A DNA stretch of 64,000 nt from Kitasatospora cinereorecta (GTDB lineage: Bacteria > Actinomycetota > Actinomycetes > Streptomycetales > Streptomycetaceae): NCBI RefSeq assembly GCF_024172095.1, contig NZ_JAMZDX010000002.1, positions 1,364,001 through 1,428,000 on the forward strand. The letters run 5' to 3'. Numbering within the stretch: the first letter of the stretch is position 1; the number at the start of each line of letters is the position of its first letter. A program made the translations under genes and the position numbers. Under the pieces are notes generated by a model. It had not been told where the DNA came from, did no database searches, and saw only the letters and a program-made list of their open reading frames with translations. This document shows, one piece after another, positions 57,356 to 64,000 of the stretch.

Positions 57356-58528
57356 ATGACCGGTTCGGCCCGCCCGTCCTCGGAGGGCACGTCCCCCGAG
57401 GTCCGAGGGCTGAAGTTCCGGATGCTCGCGGACCGCCTGCGCCGGGAGATCGCCGACGGCGTCTGGCCACCGGGCAGCCGGCTGCCGATCGAGCCGGAGC
57501 TCGCCCGCGCGCACGGAGCCTCGGTGAGCACGGTCCGCCGCGCCGTCGCCGAACTGGTCGCCGAGGAGCTGGTCGAACGCCGCCAGGGCTCGGGAACCTA
57601 CGTCCTCGCTCCGAAGCCGGTCAGCGGCCGTTCCGCCCTGATCGGCGTCGTCGTGCCCAGCACCGCCTTCTACTACCCGCGTGTCCTCAAGGGCATCGAG
57701 GAGGAGCTCACGGCGGCGGGGGCGCGCGCCGTGCTCGCCTGCTCCGGCTACGACCAGGCCCGCGAGATCGGCGCCGTCGCCGACCTGCTCGACGCGGGCG
57801 CCGACGGCCTGCTGCTCGCGCCCACCCTGACCGGGCCGAAGACCCCCGAGGCGTATCTGGCCCGGCTCGCCGCCCTCCCGGTCCCGGCCGTCCTGGTCGA
57901 GCGCCGGGGGACGAGCCTCGGCGACACGGTCGAGAGCGTCTCCACGCACCATGAGGCGGGCGGCTATGACGCCGTCCGGCACCTGGTGCGGCTCGGCCAC
58001 CGGATGATCGGCCTGGTGCTGCGGATCCCCAGCCCGACCGCGGAGCCGGTCGGCCGGGGCTTCCACCAGGCGGTCCGCGAACTCGGGCTGCCCAGCACCG
58101 AGTTCCAGGCCGCGCTGGAGGAGTGGAGCCCGGCCGCGGCCGACCGGTGCCTGGCCGGGCTGCGCAGTGCCGGTGCCACCGCCGCGGTCTGCTTCGGCGA
58201 CCGGCAGGCGGCTCTCCTGACGGCCGCCGCCCGCCGGTCCGGGCTGCGCGTCCCGGACGACCTGGCGCTGGTCGCCTATGACGACGAGATCGCCGACATC
58301 GCCGAAGTCCCGCTGACCGCCGTGGCACCCCCCAAGCACCTCCTGGGCCGTACCGCGGCCGCACTCCTGCTGAACCGGCTGGAACACCCGGAGGACTCCC
58401 GTCGGACGGTGCTGCTGCGCCCCGCGATCACCGTCCGCGACTCGTGCGGAGCCGCCCGGCACCGGATCGCACCGGAGCCGGACCGAGTGCGCAGCGACCG
58501 CTCCTCACCTTCGGCCCTCGAAGGATGA
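57356..58528 (+). CDS. Hybrid regulator: GntR-type winged helix with LacI-type sugar sensor
   Basis: The 390-aa product has ATG 57356 with GGGAG six bases upstream. N-terminal GntR domain: 'KFRMLADRLRREIADGVWPPGSRLP' and 'ASVSTVRRAVAELVAEELVERRQGSGTYV'. From about residue 90 a LacI-like sensor: 'LIGVVVPSTAFYYPRVLKGIEEEL', 'DGLLLAPTL', 'LVRLGHRMIGLVLR' and 'ALVAYDDEIADIAEVPLTAVAPPKHLLG'. This architecture (AraR-like) responds to a sugar. It is divergent from the lectin-decorated propeller gene, its likely target, with an inverted repeat between. It is a third regulator in the window with a LacI sensor, but with a different DNA-binding domain. Confidence 0.92.
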   Translation: MTGSARPSSEGTSPEVRGLKFRMLADRLRREIADGVWPPGSRLPIEPELARAHGASVSTVRRAVAELVAEELVERRQGSGTYVLAPKPVSGRSALIGVVVPSTAFYYPRVLKGIEEELTAAGARAVLACSGYDQAREIGAVADLLDAGADGLLLAPTLTGPKTPEAYLARLAALPVPAVLVERRGTSLGDTVESVSTHHEAGGYDAVRHLVRLGHRMIGLVLRIPSPTAEPVGRGFHQAVRELGLPSTEFQAALEEWSPAAADRCLAGLRSAGATAAVCFGDRQAALLTAAARRSGLRVPDDLALVAYDDEIADIAEVPLTAVAPPKHLLGRTAAALLLNRLEHPEDSRRTVLLRPAITVRDSCGAARHRIAPEPDRVRSDRSSPSALEG

Positions 58529-58572
58529 GGAGCGGCCGCCGTCACCTGCGCCCGGTGAACCCGGGGGCCTCA

Positions 58573-58590
58573 GCCGGTCGATCGACCGGC
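58573..58590. terminator. 18-bp perfect palindrome between convergent genes
   Basis: GCCGGTCGATCGACCGGC is a perfect palindrome lying between the GntR/LacI hybrid and the GH95-like gene, which converge. As RNA it would form a 7-bp stem with a GATC loop, so a bidirectional terminator is likely; a protein site is not excluded. Confidence 0.5.
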
Positions 58591-58607
58591 GACGCCGACC
58601 GCCGCGC

Positions 58608-61424
58608 CTACGGCAGGTGCCAGAGCTGGTTGGCGGACGGGCCGGTGGAGCAGTCCCAGATGATCAGCTGGGTGCCGGCCGGGCCTGCGCCGGCGTCGTC
58701 GAGGCACCGTCCGGACCGGGGGTTCTTCAGGGTGCCGTTGGTCTGGGCCTGCCAGACCTGGTTGGCGGCGCCGGGCGTGCAGTCCCAGAGCTCGACCTCG
58801 GTGCCGTTCGCCGTGCTGCCACCGGTGATGTCCATGCACTTGCCCTGGACGCGCAGCGTGCCGTCGCCCCCGGCGGTCCACTGCTGGTTCACGGATCCGT
58901 TGGTGCTGCAGCCCCAGACGATGATCGGGTTGCCGTTGGCGGTACTGCTGCCCGAGTTGTCGACGCACAGGCCGTTGATGCCGGTGATGCGGCCCGTGCC
59001 GCCGCTCTTGTCCAGGCCGATCCGGACGTTGCCGAGGTGGCTTGCGGCGGTCGCCGGGACGCCGGTGACCTGGCTGAACGTCATACCGGACACGGGGGCC
59101 GAGACCTGCTGGACCAGGTAGGACCTGCCGGCGGTGGTGGGGATCGAGAACTGGCCGGCGGTGGTGGGGCTCACCACGACGGTTGCCTTGTCCGTCCCGT
59201 CGACGACCGAGACGCTCCGGCCGGGCCAGGGGTTGCGGATGGTGAGGGTGCCGGTGGAGCCGGCGCGGATGCCGACGGTACCGATGACCCCGCCGTGGAC
59301 CTGGACCGAGACGGTGCTGCCGCCCTGGATGTACTGGGTGCCGTCGGCGTCCCAGCCCGGGGGCAGGGCGGGGGCGATCCGCAGCAGGCCGTCGTAGTCC
59401 TGGACCAGCGCCTCGTTGACGGCGAGCGCGACGTTGGCGGCCTGCTCGATGTACGGCTCGGTGCCGCCGGTCTGGCCCCACAGGTTGCCCAGGCCGGTGG
59501 GGTAGGTCTGGTACTTCTGGGTGAGCGCGGTCAGGTCGGCGGCGACCTGCGAGCCGAGGCCGAGGCGGGCGGCGTGGACGGCGTCGAAGCTCCAGTCGTT
59601 CTGGTGGACGTTGACCCGGCTGCTGTAGGTGCGCTGCGCCACGGAGAGCAGCGGCGAGTTGTCGCCGATCAGGCCGTACGGCCAGACTGCTTCGAGGTCG
59701 TCGTTCTCGCTGTTGTTCACGGCGGCGGTGGGCTGGGAGGACTGGCCGAGCACGTCGGTGCCGGAGGCGTCGGCGGCGGCGGTGAGGTTCTGCCGGTGGG
59801 TGGCGGCGTCGGTGCGCGGGTAGTCGGGGATCTGCGGGATCGCGGTCTGCAGCTGGGAGACCAGCGAGGCGTCGGTGTTCAGGGTCTGGGCGGCGGAAAT
59901 GGTGGCGGGGAACAGCGCCTTCATCGCATCGATCAGGTTGACCGGGTCCTGGACGTTCCACTGGTTCTCGTGGACGTTGGCCACCGCGTGCCGCTTGCCG
60001 TCGGCGCCGACGGTCGTGTACGCGAGCAGGAACTGGCTCGCCTGTTGCATCAGCGGATAGTTGGTGGTCAGGAAGGCCCGGTCGCCGGTGGTGAGGTACT
60101 GCTGCCAGACCCAGAGGCCGATCTCGGCACCGCTGGAGACGGTCCGGCCGTTCCAGGTGCTCAGGGCCTGGTCGCAGGAGGCGTCACCGAACGGGTTGCC
60201 GTCGTTCTGGAAGCCGTTGCCGTTGAAGCGCATGGTCTCCGGGACGCAGATGCCCGGCAGGTTGTTCATGTATTTCTTGGTCCACGCCTGGATGTTGGCC
60301 AGGTTGGAGGTGTAGAGGTTGAACAGGCCGGCGTTGAGCGCGGCCGCGCCGGCGCCGATGTTCGCGGCGACCTGGCCGCGCAGGTTCCAGAACCAGTAGT
60401 CGGCCGGGTACCAGTTCTGGGTGTCCTGGGAGAAGTTGAACAGGTCGGCGACCCCGGCCTGGGAGCCGGGGAGCGAGCCGCGGGACTCCTCGGCGGTGGT
60501 GAAGTAGTACAGGGTCCGCAGCTTCTCCAGGTACTGGGCCGTGCCGTCGGCCGAGGAGAGCTTCACCAGGCCGAGGCGCGTCCAGTAGTCGTGCCACCAG
60601 GACAGGTGCGCCGCCTGCAGCGTGCTCGGGGTCGCCGAGGCGTCGGTGCCCAGCAGCGCCGCGGCGGTCGCGGCGGCGTTGCCGCCGGTCCACTGCGGGC
60701 TGCCGACCAGGACGCGGAAGCTGCCGTCGGCGTTGGGGGTGAAATCGACCTTCACCGTCTGCGAGTCGGCGACCGCGGCGGTGACGTTCCGTCCGCCGGC
60801 CGTGAGCGCGGCCAGCGAGCCGAAGGTCCGCCCCGAACCGGTGGTCGCGTTGGTGTCCGCCCAGGTCTCGGAGAGCGTCGCGACGCTGCCCGAGGCCGCG
60901 GCGGTGGGCGTGCGCCCGGACCACAGGTTCACGGTCGCCGTCTGGGTGGCGTTCGGGTCCGCGCCCGTGACGTCCACGACCAGCTCGTCCTTGTCGGCAC
61001 GGACGTAGACCGTCGCGCTCATCCCGCCGCCGGACTCCCGCAGTACCCCGTCGTACGGGTCCACGGTGGCCGTGAAGTCGGCGGCCCCGGTGATCCGCGA
61101 CAGACCGGGGATCTGCAGCTGGCCGGGGGACTTGCGGCCGGGGAGGGTGTCGGCGCGGTTGAGCTGGGCGGTCAGGCCGTTCGCGGCCCAGACCGCGGCG
61201 CCCAGGGTGCCGTTGCCCAGCGGCATCGACTGGGTCGCTGCGGTGTTCGGGCTGCCCAGGACGATGTCGGCCTCGCGGACCAGGTCGGGGGTGTCGACGA
61301 CGAGCGCGCCGTTGGACCAGGCGGTCGTGGTGGTCACCGCCGTCGCGGCAGTCGGCGACCAGGCGATCGCCGAGGTGCCGAGTGCCAGGGCGACGACCGC
61401 CCTGGCTACGGGTGCACTGCGCAT
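58608..61424 (-). CDS. Secreted GH95-like glycoside hydrolase with C-terminal ricin lectin domain
   Basis: The 938-aa product has ATG 61424 with AGAAGGG upstream and a Sec signal ending near 'ATAVTT'. The N-terminal beta domain contains 'SMPLGNGTLGAAVWAANGLTAQLNRADTL', the GH95 opening (alpha-L-fucosidase/galactosidase group). The (alpha/alpha)6 barrel has 'FTTAEESRGSLPGSQAGV', 'WYPADYWFWNLRGQVAANIG', 'VHENQWNVQDPVNLIDAM' and 'LGNLWGQTGGTEPYIEQAANVA'. The last about 130 residues are a ricin-type lectin ('GLCVDNSGSSTANGNP', 'NQVWQAQTNGTLKNP', 'ANQLWHLP'). It would release a terminal sugar from plant or other polysaccharide outside the cell. Substrate is not certain. The following GntR regulator gene and ribose-type importer read in the same direction. 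Confidence 0.88.
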   Translation of the reverse strand: MRSAPVARAVVALALGTSAIAWSPTAATAVTTTTAWSNGALVVDTPDLVREADIVLGSPNTAATQSMPLGNGTLGAAVWAANGLTAQLNRADTLPGRKSPGQLQIPGLSRITGAADFTATVDPYDGVLRESGGGMSATVYVRADKDELVVDVTGADPNATQTATVNLWSGRTPTAAASGSVATLSETWADTNATTGSGRTFGSLAALTAGGRNVTAAVADSQTVKVDFTPNADGSFRVLVGSPQWTGGNAAATAAALLGTDASATPSTLQAAHLSWWHDYWTRLGLVKLSSADGTAQYLEKLRTLYYFTTAEESRGSLPGSQAGVADLFNFSQDTQNWYPADYWFWNLRGQVAANIGAGAAALNAGLFNLYTSNLANIQAWTKKYMNNLPGICVPETMRFNGNGFQNDGNPFGDASCDQALSTWNGRTVSSGAEIGLWVWQQYLTTGDRAFLTTNYPLMQQASQFLLAYTTVGADGKRHAVANVHENQWNVQDPVNLIDAMKALFPATISAAQTLNTDASLVSQLQTAIPQIPDYPRTDAATHRQNLTAAADASGTDVLGQSSQPTAAVNNSENDDLEAVWPYGLIGDNSPLLSVAQRTYSSRVNVHQNDWSFDAVHAARLGLGSQVAADLTALTQKYQTYPTGLGNLWGQTGGTEPYIEQAANVALAVNEALVQDYDGLLRIAPALPPGWDADGTQYIQGGSTVSVQVHGGVIGTVGIRAGSTGTLTIRNPWPGRSVSVVDGTDKATVVVSPTTAGQFSIPTTAGRSYLVQQVSAPVSGMTFSQVTGVPATAASHLGNVRIGLDKSGGTGRITGINGLCVDNSGSSTANGNPIIVWGCSTNGSVNQQWTAGGDGTLRVQGKCMDITGGSTANGTEVELWDCTPGAANQVWQAQTNGTLKNPRSGRCLDDAGAGPAGTQLIIWDCSTGPSANQLWHLP

Positions 61425-61566
61425 GCTGCGGCCCTTCTGTGGTGAGGGTGGGTCCCGTGAGGGGTGCTCAGGCCGACTGCCGAGGCCGCCTGGAGCGGCC
61501 GGTCGCCGGCCCGGTCGGTGGGTGGTGCCGGTCGGCCGGTCACGTGGTCCGCCCACGCGGAAGGCG

Positions 61567-62253
61567 TCATCCGGTGCCGGGGGCGGCTGCGGAGGCCAGC
61601 CAGTCCTCGACGGCGGCGACGTGCACCGTGGCGAGGCCGGCGGCCAGCCCTGCGTCCCGTCGGACGAGCGCCCGCCAGATGGCCTCGTGCTCGCGGTGGG
61701 CCTGTTCGCGGGCCGGCGCGTGATGGGCGCCGCGTACGATCCGCAGGCGCTGGGTGTGGGTGGAGAGGATGCCCAGCAGCGTCGAGAGGACGGGGTTTCC
61801 GACCGAGTCGGCAATGGTGCGGTGGAACTCGATGTCGAGCCGGATGAACTCCTCGATGTCGACGTCCTCGGCGGCACGGTCGAGGATGGTGCGGAGCTCG
61901 GCCAGGTGCCGCTCGGTCAGCAGGCCTGCTGCGAGGGCGGTGGCCTGCGGTTCGAGCAGCCGCCGGACCTCGAGGAGTTGGTGGGCGGTTCGGCCGTGCG
62001 ACACGTCGGCGGCGAACGCCATCGTCTCGAGCAGCAGGTGCGGTTCGAGCCCGGAGACGTAGGTGCCGTCACCCTGCTTGGGGACGAGGATGCGCAGTGC
62101 CGTCAGGGCCCGTACGGCCTCGCGGAGGGAGTTGCGGGACAGGCCCAGCTGGTCGGCGAGGTCCGCCTCGTTGGGCAGCCGGGATCCGGGCTCGAGGAGT
62201 CCGGAGACGATCATGTCCTTGATCTTGTCGATGGCCTGGTCCGTCACCGCCAT
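61567..62253 (-). CDS. GntR family regulator, FadR subfamily
   Basis: The 228-aa product has ATG 62253, seven bases after AAGGAGG. Winged helix 'IKDMIVSGLLEPGSRLPNEADLADQLGLSRNSLREAVRAL', in two conserved parts, then an all-helical FCD sensor with metal-ligand pattern 'RLDIEFHRTIADSVGNPVL' (Asp, His) and 'HEAIWRALVRRD' (His). FadR-type regulators with an FCD domain bind sugar acids or carboxylates. It lies between the ribose-type permease gene upstream and the GH95-like gene downstream on the same strand, so it probably controls the sugar uptake and hydrolysis unit. Confidence 0.94.
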   Translation of the reverse strand: MAVTDQAIDKIKDMIVSGLLEPGSRLPNEADLADQLGLSRNSLREAVRALTALRILVPKQGDGTYVSGLEPHLLLETMAFAADVSHGRTAHQLLEVRRLLEPQATALAAGLLTERHLAELRTILDRAAEDVDIEEFIRLDIEFHRTIADSVGNPVLSTLLGILSTHTQRLRIVRGAHHAPAREQAHREHEAIWRALVRRDAGLAAGLATVHVAAVEDWLASAAAPGTG

Positions 62254-62311
62254 GATGTCGCCTCCTTCGCCGTGACGCGTTCAGTCAGGTCGGGTGGGCT
62301 CGGCAGGCTCG

Positions 62312-63343
62312 TCATTCCTGCTTCTCGCCGGAGGCGAAGCGGGAGATGATCAGGGCGACGATGATGATCGCGCCGTTGAGGAACTGGTTCCACAACGGCG
62401 GTACGCCGGCCAGGGTCATGACGTTGACCACGAGTTGGAGGGTCAGCACGCCGGTGAGGGCACCGAAGAGGGTGCCGCGGCCGCCGTTGAGGCTCACGCC
62501 GCCGATGACGGTGGCGGCGAAGACCTGGAAGATCCAGCCGTTGCCCTGGTCGGCGGAGATGGAGCCGTAGTGGCCGGTGTAGAGGATGCCGGCGAAGGCG
62601 GCGAGCAGGCTGCCGAGGATCAGGACGGTCCAGGTGATCCGGTCGACGCGGATGCCGGCGGCGCGGGCGGCCTCGGCGTTGCCGCCGATCGCGTACAGGG
62701 CGCGGCCGTGGCGCAGCCAGGCGAGGGCGCAGCCGCCGGCCGCGAACAGCAGCGCGCAGATCCAGATCGCGGCGGGGACGCCGAGCCAGCCGGTGCGGCC
62801 GAGGTAGGTGAAGGAGCCGGGCAGGTTGACGATCGACTGGCCCTGGGAGATGGCGACCTGGAGTCCGCGCAGCAGGGTGAGGGCGCCGAGGGTGACGATG
62901 AAGCCGTTGAGGCGCAGCTTGAGGATCAGGAAGCCGTTGATCGCGCCGATGAGGGCGCCGACCGTGAGGCACAGCGGGATGGCCGTCCAGGACGCGAGGA
63001 GCCCGAGGCCGTTGAAGCGGGCGCCGTGATCGGGCAGGACGAGCCAGACGGCGATGACCGGGGCGACGCCGATGGTGGACTCCAGGGAGAGGTCCATCCG
63101 GCCGGCGATCAGGATCAGTGCCTCGGCGAGGACGAGCAGGCTGAGTTCGGTGGCCTGCTGTCCGACGCCGAGGAGGTTGTCGGAGGTGAGGAAGGCGGGC
63201 GAGACGGCGAAGCCGATGACGCCGAGGACGAGCAGGACCGGGACGAGCGACAGGTCGCGGTAGCGGGCGAGGTCGAATCGGCGGCCGGGGGGTGTGGCGT
63301 TGGCGGGGGCCGAGTGCGGGCGGACCTCAGTGGTGGGAGTCAT
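62312..63343 (-). CDS. Sugar ABC transporter permease (RbsC/YtfT-like)
   Basis: The 343-aa product has ATG 63343 with AAGGAA five bases upstream. About eight to ten hydrophobic segments; family landmarks 'LILIAGRMDLSLEST', 'LRLNGFIVTLGALTLLRG', 'RHGRALYAIGGNAEAARAAGI' and 'ATVIGGVSLNGGRGTLFGAL' identify a CUT2 permease for monosaccharides. Its start lies 17 bp inside the upstream ATPase gene, so translation is coupled. The periplasmic binding protein gene is not in the window and probably lies beyond its end. Confidence 0.95.
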   Translation of the reverse strand: MTPTTEVRPHSAPANATPPGRRFDLARYRDLSLVPVLLVLGVIGFAVSPAFLTSDNLLGVGQQATELSLLVLAEALILIAGRMDLSLESTIGVAPVIAVWLVLPDHGARFNGLGLLASWTAIPLCLTVGALIGAINGFLILKLRLNGFIVTLGALTLLRGLQVAISQGQSIVNLPGSFTYLGRTGWLGVPAAIWICALLFAAGGCALAWLRHGRALYAIGGNAEAARAAGIRVDRITWTVLILGSLLAAFAGILYTGHYGSISADQGNGWIFQVFAATVIGGVSLNGGRGTLFGALTGVLTLQLVVNVMTLAGVPPLWNQFLNGAIIIVALIISRFASGEKQE

Positions 63344-64000
63344 TGCGTTCCTTCGGGTCGGTCGGGCCGGCCATGCCCTCCATGGCTGCGACCAGCTGTT
63401 CGTCGCTCCAGCCGTCGGTGAATTCGGCGACCACACGGCCGTGGAACATGGCCACGACCCGGTCGCAGACCCGCAGGTCGTCGAGTTCGTCGGACACGAT
63501 CAGTGCGGTCTTCCCGGCGTCGGCCACCTCGCGGACGGTACCGAGCAGGGACTCCTTGGACTTGATGTCGACGCCGTTGGTCGGCCGGATGGCGACCAGG
63601 ACGTGCGGCTCGGTGGCGAGCGCCCGGGCGATGACGACCTTCTGCTGGTTGCCGCCGGACAGCGCCGAGACGGGGGTCGCGGGGCCGGGGGTCTTGATGT
63701 CCAGGTCGGTGATCATGCGCTGGGCGAAGACCCGGGTGCGCGAGGGCAGCACCGTGCCGTACGGGCCGAGCCGGCCGGTGACGGTGAGGGTGGCGTTCTC
63801 GGCGACGCTGCGCTGCGGGACGAGGCCCTGGATGTGCCGGTCCTCGGGGACGAAGCCGATGCCGGCGGCGAGGGCGGCGGGAACGCGTCCGGTGCGCACC
63901 GGACGCCCGGCCACGGTGATCGCGCCGGTCTGCGGGCGGTGCAGGCCGGCCAGGGTCTCGCCGAGCTGCACGTTGCCGCTGGCAGCGGCGCCGGCCAGGC
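63327..64000 (-). CDS. Sugar ABC transporter ATP-binding protein (RbsA/MglA-like), C-terminal part; truncated by window end
   Basis: Only the C-terminal about 224 residues are present; the gene continues past 64000. This is the second nucleotide-binding domain of a CUT2 ATPase: 'GIGFVPEDRHIQGLVPQRSV', signature 'LSGGNQQKVVIARAL', then 'VLVAIRPTNGVDIKSKESL' and 'TALIVSDELDDLRVCDRV'. At the Walker B position the expected Asp-Glu pair reads Ile-Arg, so this domain is likely weak or inactive for hydrolysis, as in other members with an 'RPTxGVD' motif. It overlaps the permease start by 17 bp. Confidence 0.9.
   Translation of the reverse strand, partial: LAGAAASGNVQLGETLAGLHRPQTGAITVAGRPVRTGRVPAALAAGIGFVPEDRHIQGLVPQRSVAENATLTVTGRLGPYGTVLPSRTRVFAQRMITDLDIKTPGPATPVSALSGGNQQKVVIARALATEPHVLVAIRPTNGVDIKSKESLLGTVREVADAGKTALIVSDELDDLRVCDRVVAMFHGRVVAEFTDGWSDEQLVAAMEGMAGPTDPKERNDSHH

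Overview
This is a very GC-rich window with dense, often 4-bp-overlapping genes, GTG starts, strong purine-rich ribosome binding sites, a Tat-exported lyase, ricin-type secreted enzymes and many sugar regulators. That combination points to a soil actinomycete, most likely Streptomyces/Kitasatospora-like. This is inferred from gene content, since no rRNA or marker gene is present. No tRNA, rRNA, CRISPR array or insertion sequence was seen.

Region 1 (1-19210, plus strand) is the right-hand part of a salicylate-capped thiazoline nonribosomal peptide cluster of the pyochelin/watasemycin/yersiniabactin type. It encodes a thiazolinyl imine reductase fused to a methyltransferase (cut by the window start), a VOC protein, a berberine-bridge-like oxidoreductase, a Cy-A(Cys)-MT-PCP-TE synthetase, a salicylate synthase and a salicyl-AMP ligase. 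After a promoter gap come a P450, an asparagine synthetase-like amidotransferase, a 28-codon coupled ORF and two half-size ABC exporters of the YbtPQ/IrtAB shape. The upstream partner carrying the aryl carrier protein is outside the window. The P450, AsnB, FAD enzyme and a cysteine-nucleophile thioesterase make this more than a standard pyochelin locus.

Region 2 (19309-22566) holds a membrane-anchored TIR/SLOG-like protein, convergent with a minus-strand set: a multi-pass membrane protein, a RipA/SLATT-like 2TM protein and a SLOG-fold protein. It is a candidate nucleotide-signalling or conflict module.

Region 3 (23091-32792) has a secreted GH5 glucanase, then a tight three-gene unit: a Ser/Thr kinase with two seven-bladed WD40 propellers, a double-AAA+ Clp unfoldase, and an FHA/zinc-ribbon kinase with altered catalytic motifs. 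I consider this unit the most interesting system in the window.

Region 4 (32833-36014) has an XRE-type regulator divergent from two aldo/keto reductases.

Region 5 (36042-54446) is a carbohydrate utilisation locus. A long minus-strand unit encodes a sugar ABC importer, a hydroxyacid dehydrogenase, a Gfo/Idh oxidoreductase, a DUF993 TIM barrel, a sugar-phosphate-isomerase-like TIM barrel and glycerate kinase, followed by a decayed regulator fragment. Around it lie a DUF2264 (GH154-type) protein, a TIM-barrel protein, a PL8 polysaccharide lyase, two DeoR-HTH/LacI-sensor hybrid regulators and a LacI regulator. The two hybrid genes share a long near-identical operator, a related site lies before the transporter, and three LacI-type palindromes were found. 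A model that fits is degradation of a uronic-acid-containing polysaccharide down to glycerate and phosphoglycerate.

Region 6 (54498-64000) has a ricin-decorated secreted beta-propeller protein with a divergent GntR/LacI hybrid regulator, a secreted GH95-like hydrolase with a ricin domain, a FadR-type GntR regulator, and a ribose-type sugar ABC permease and ATPase (the ATPase is cut by the window end).
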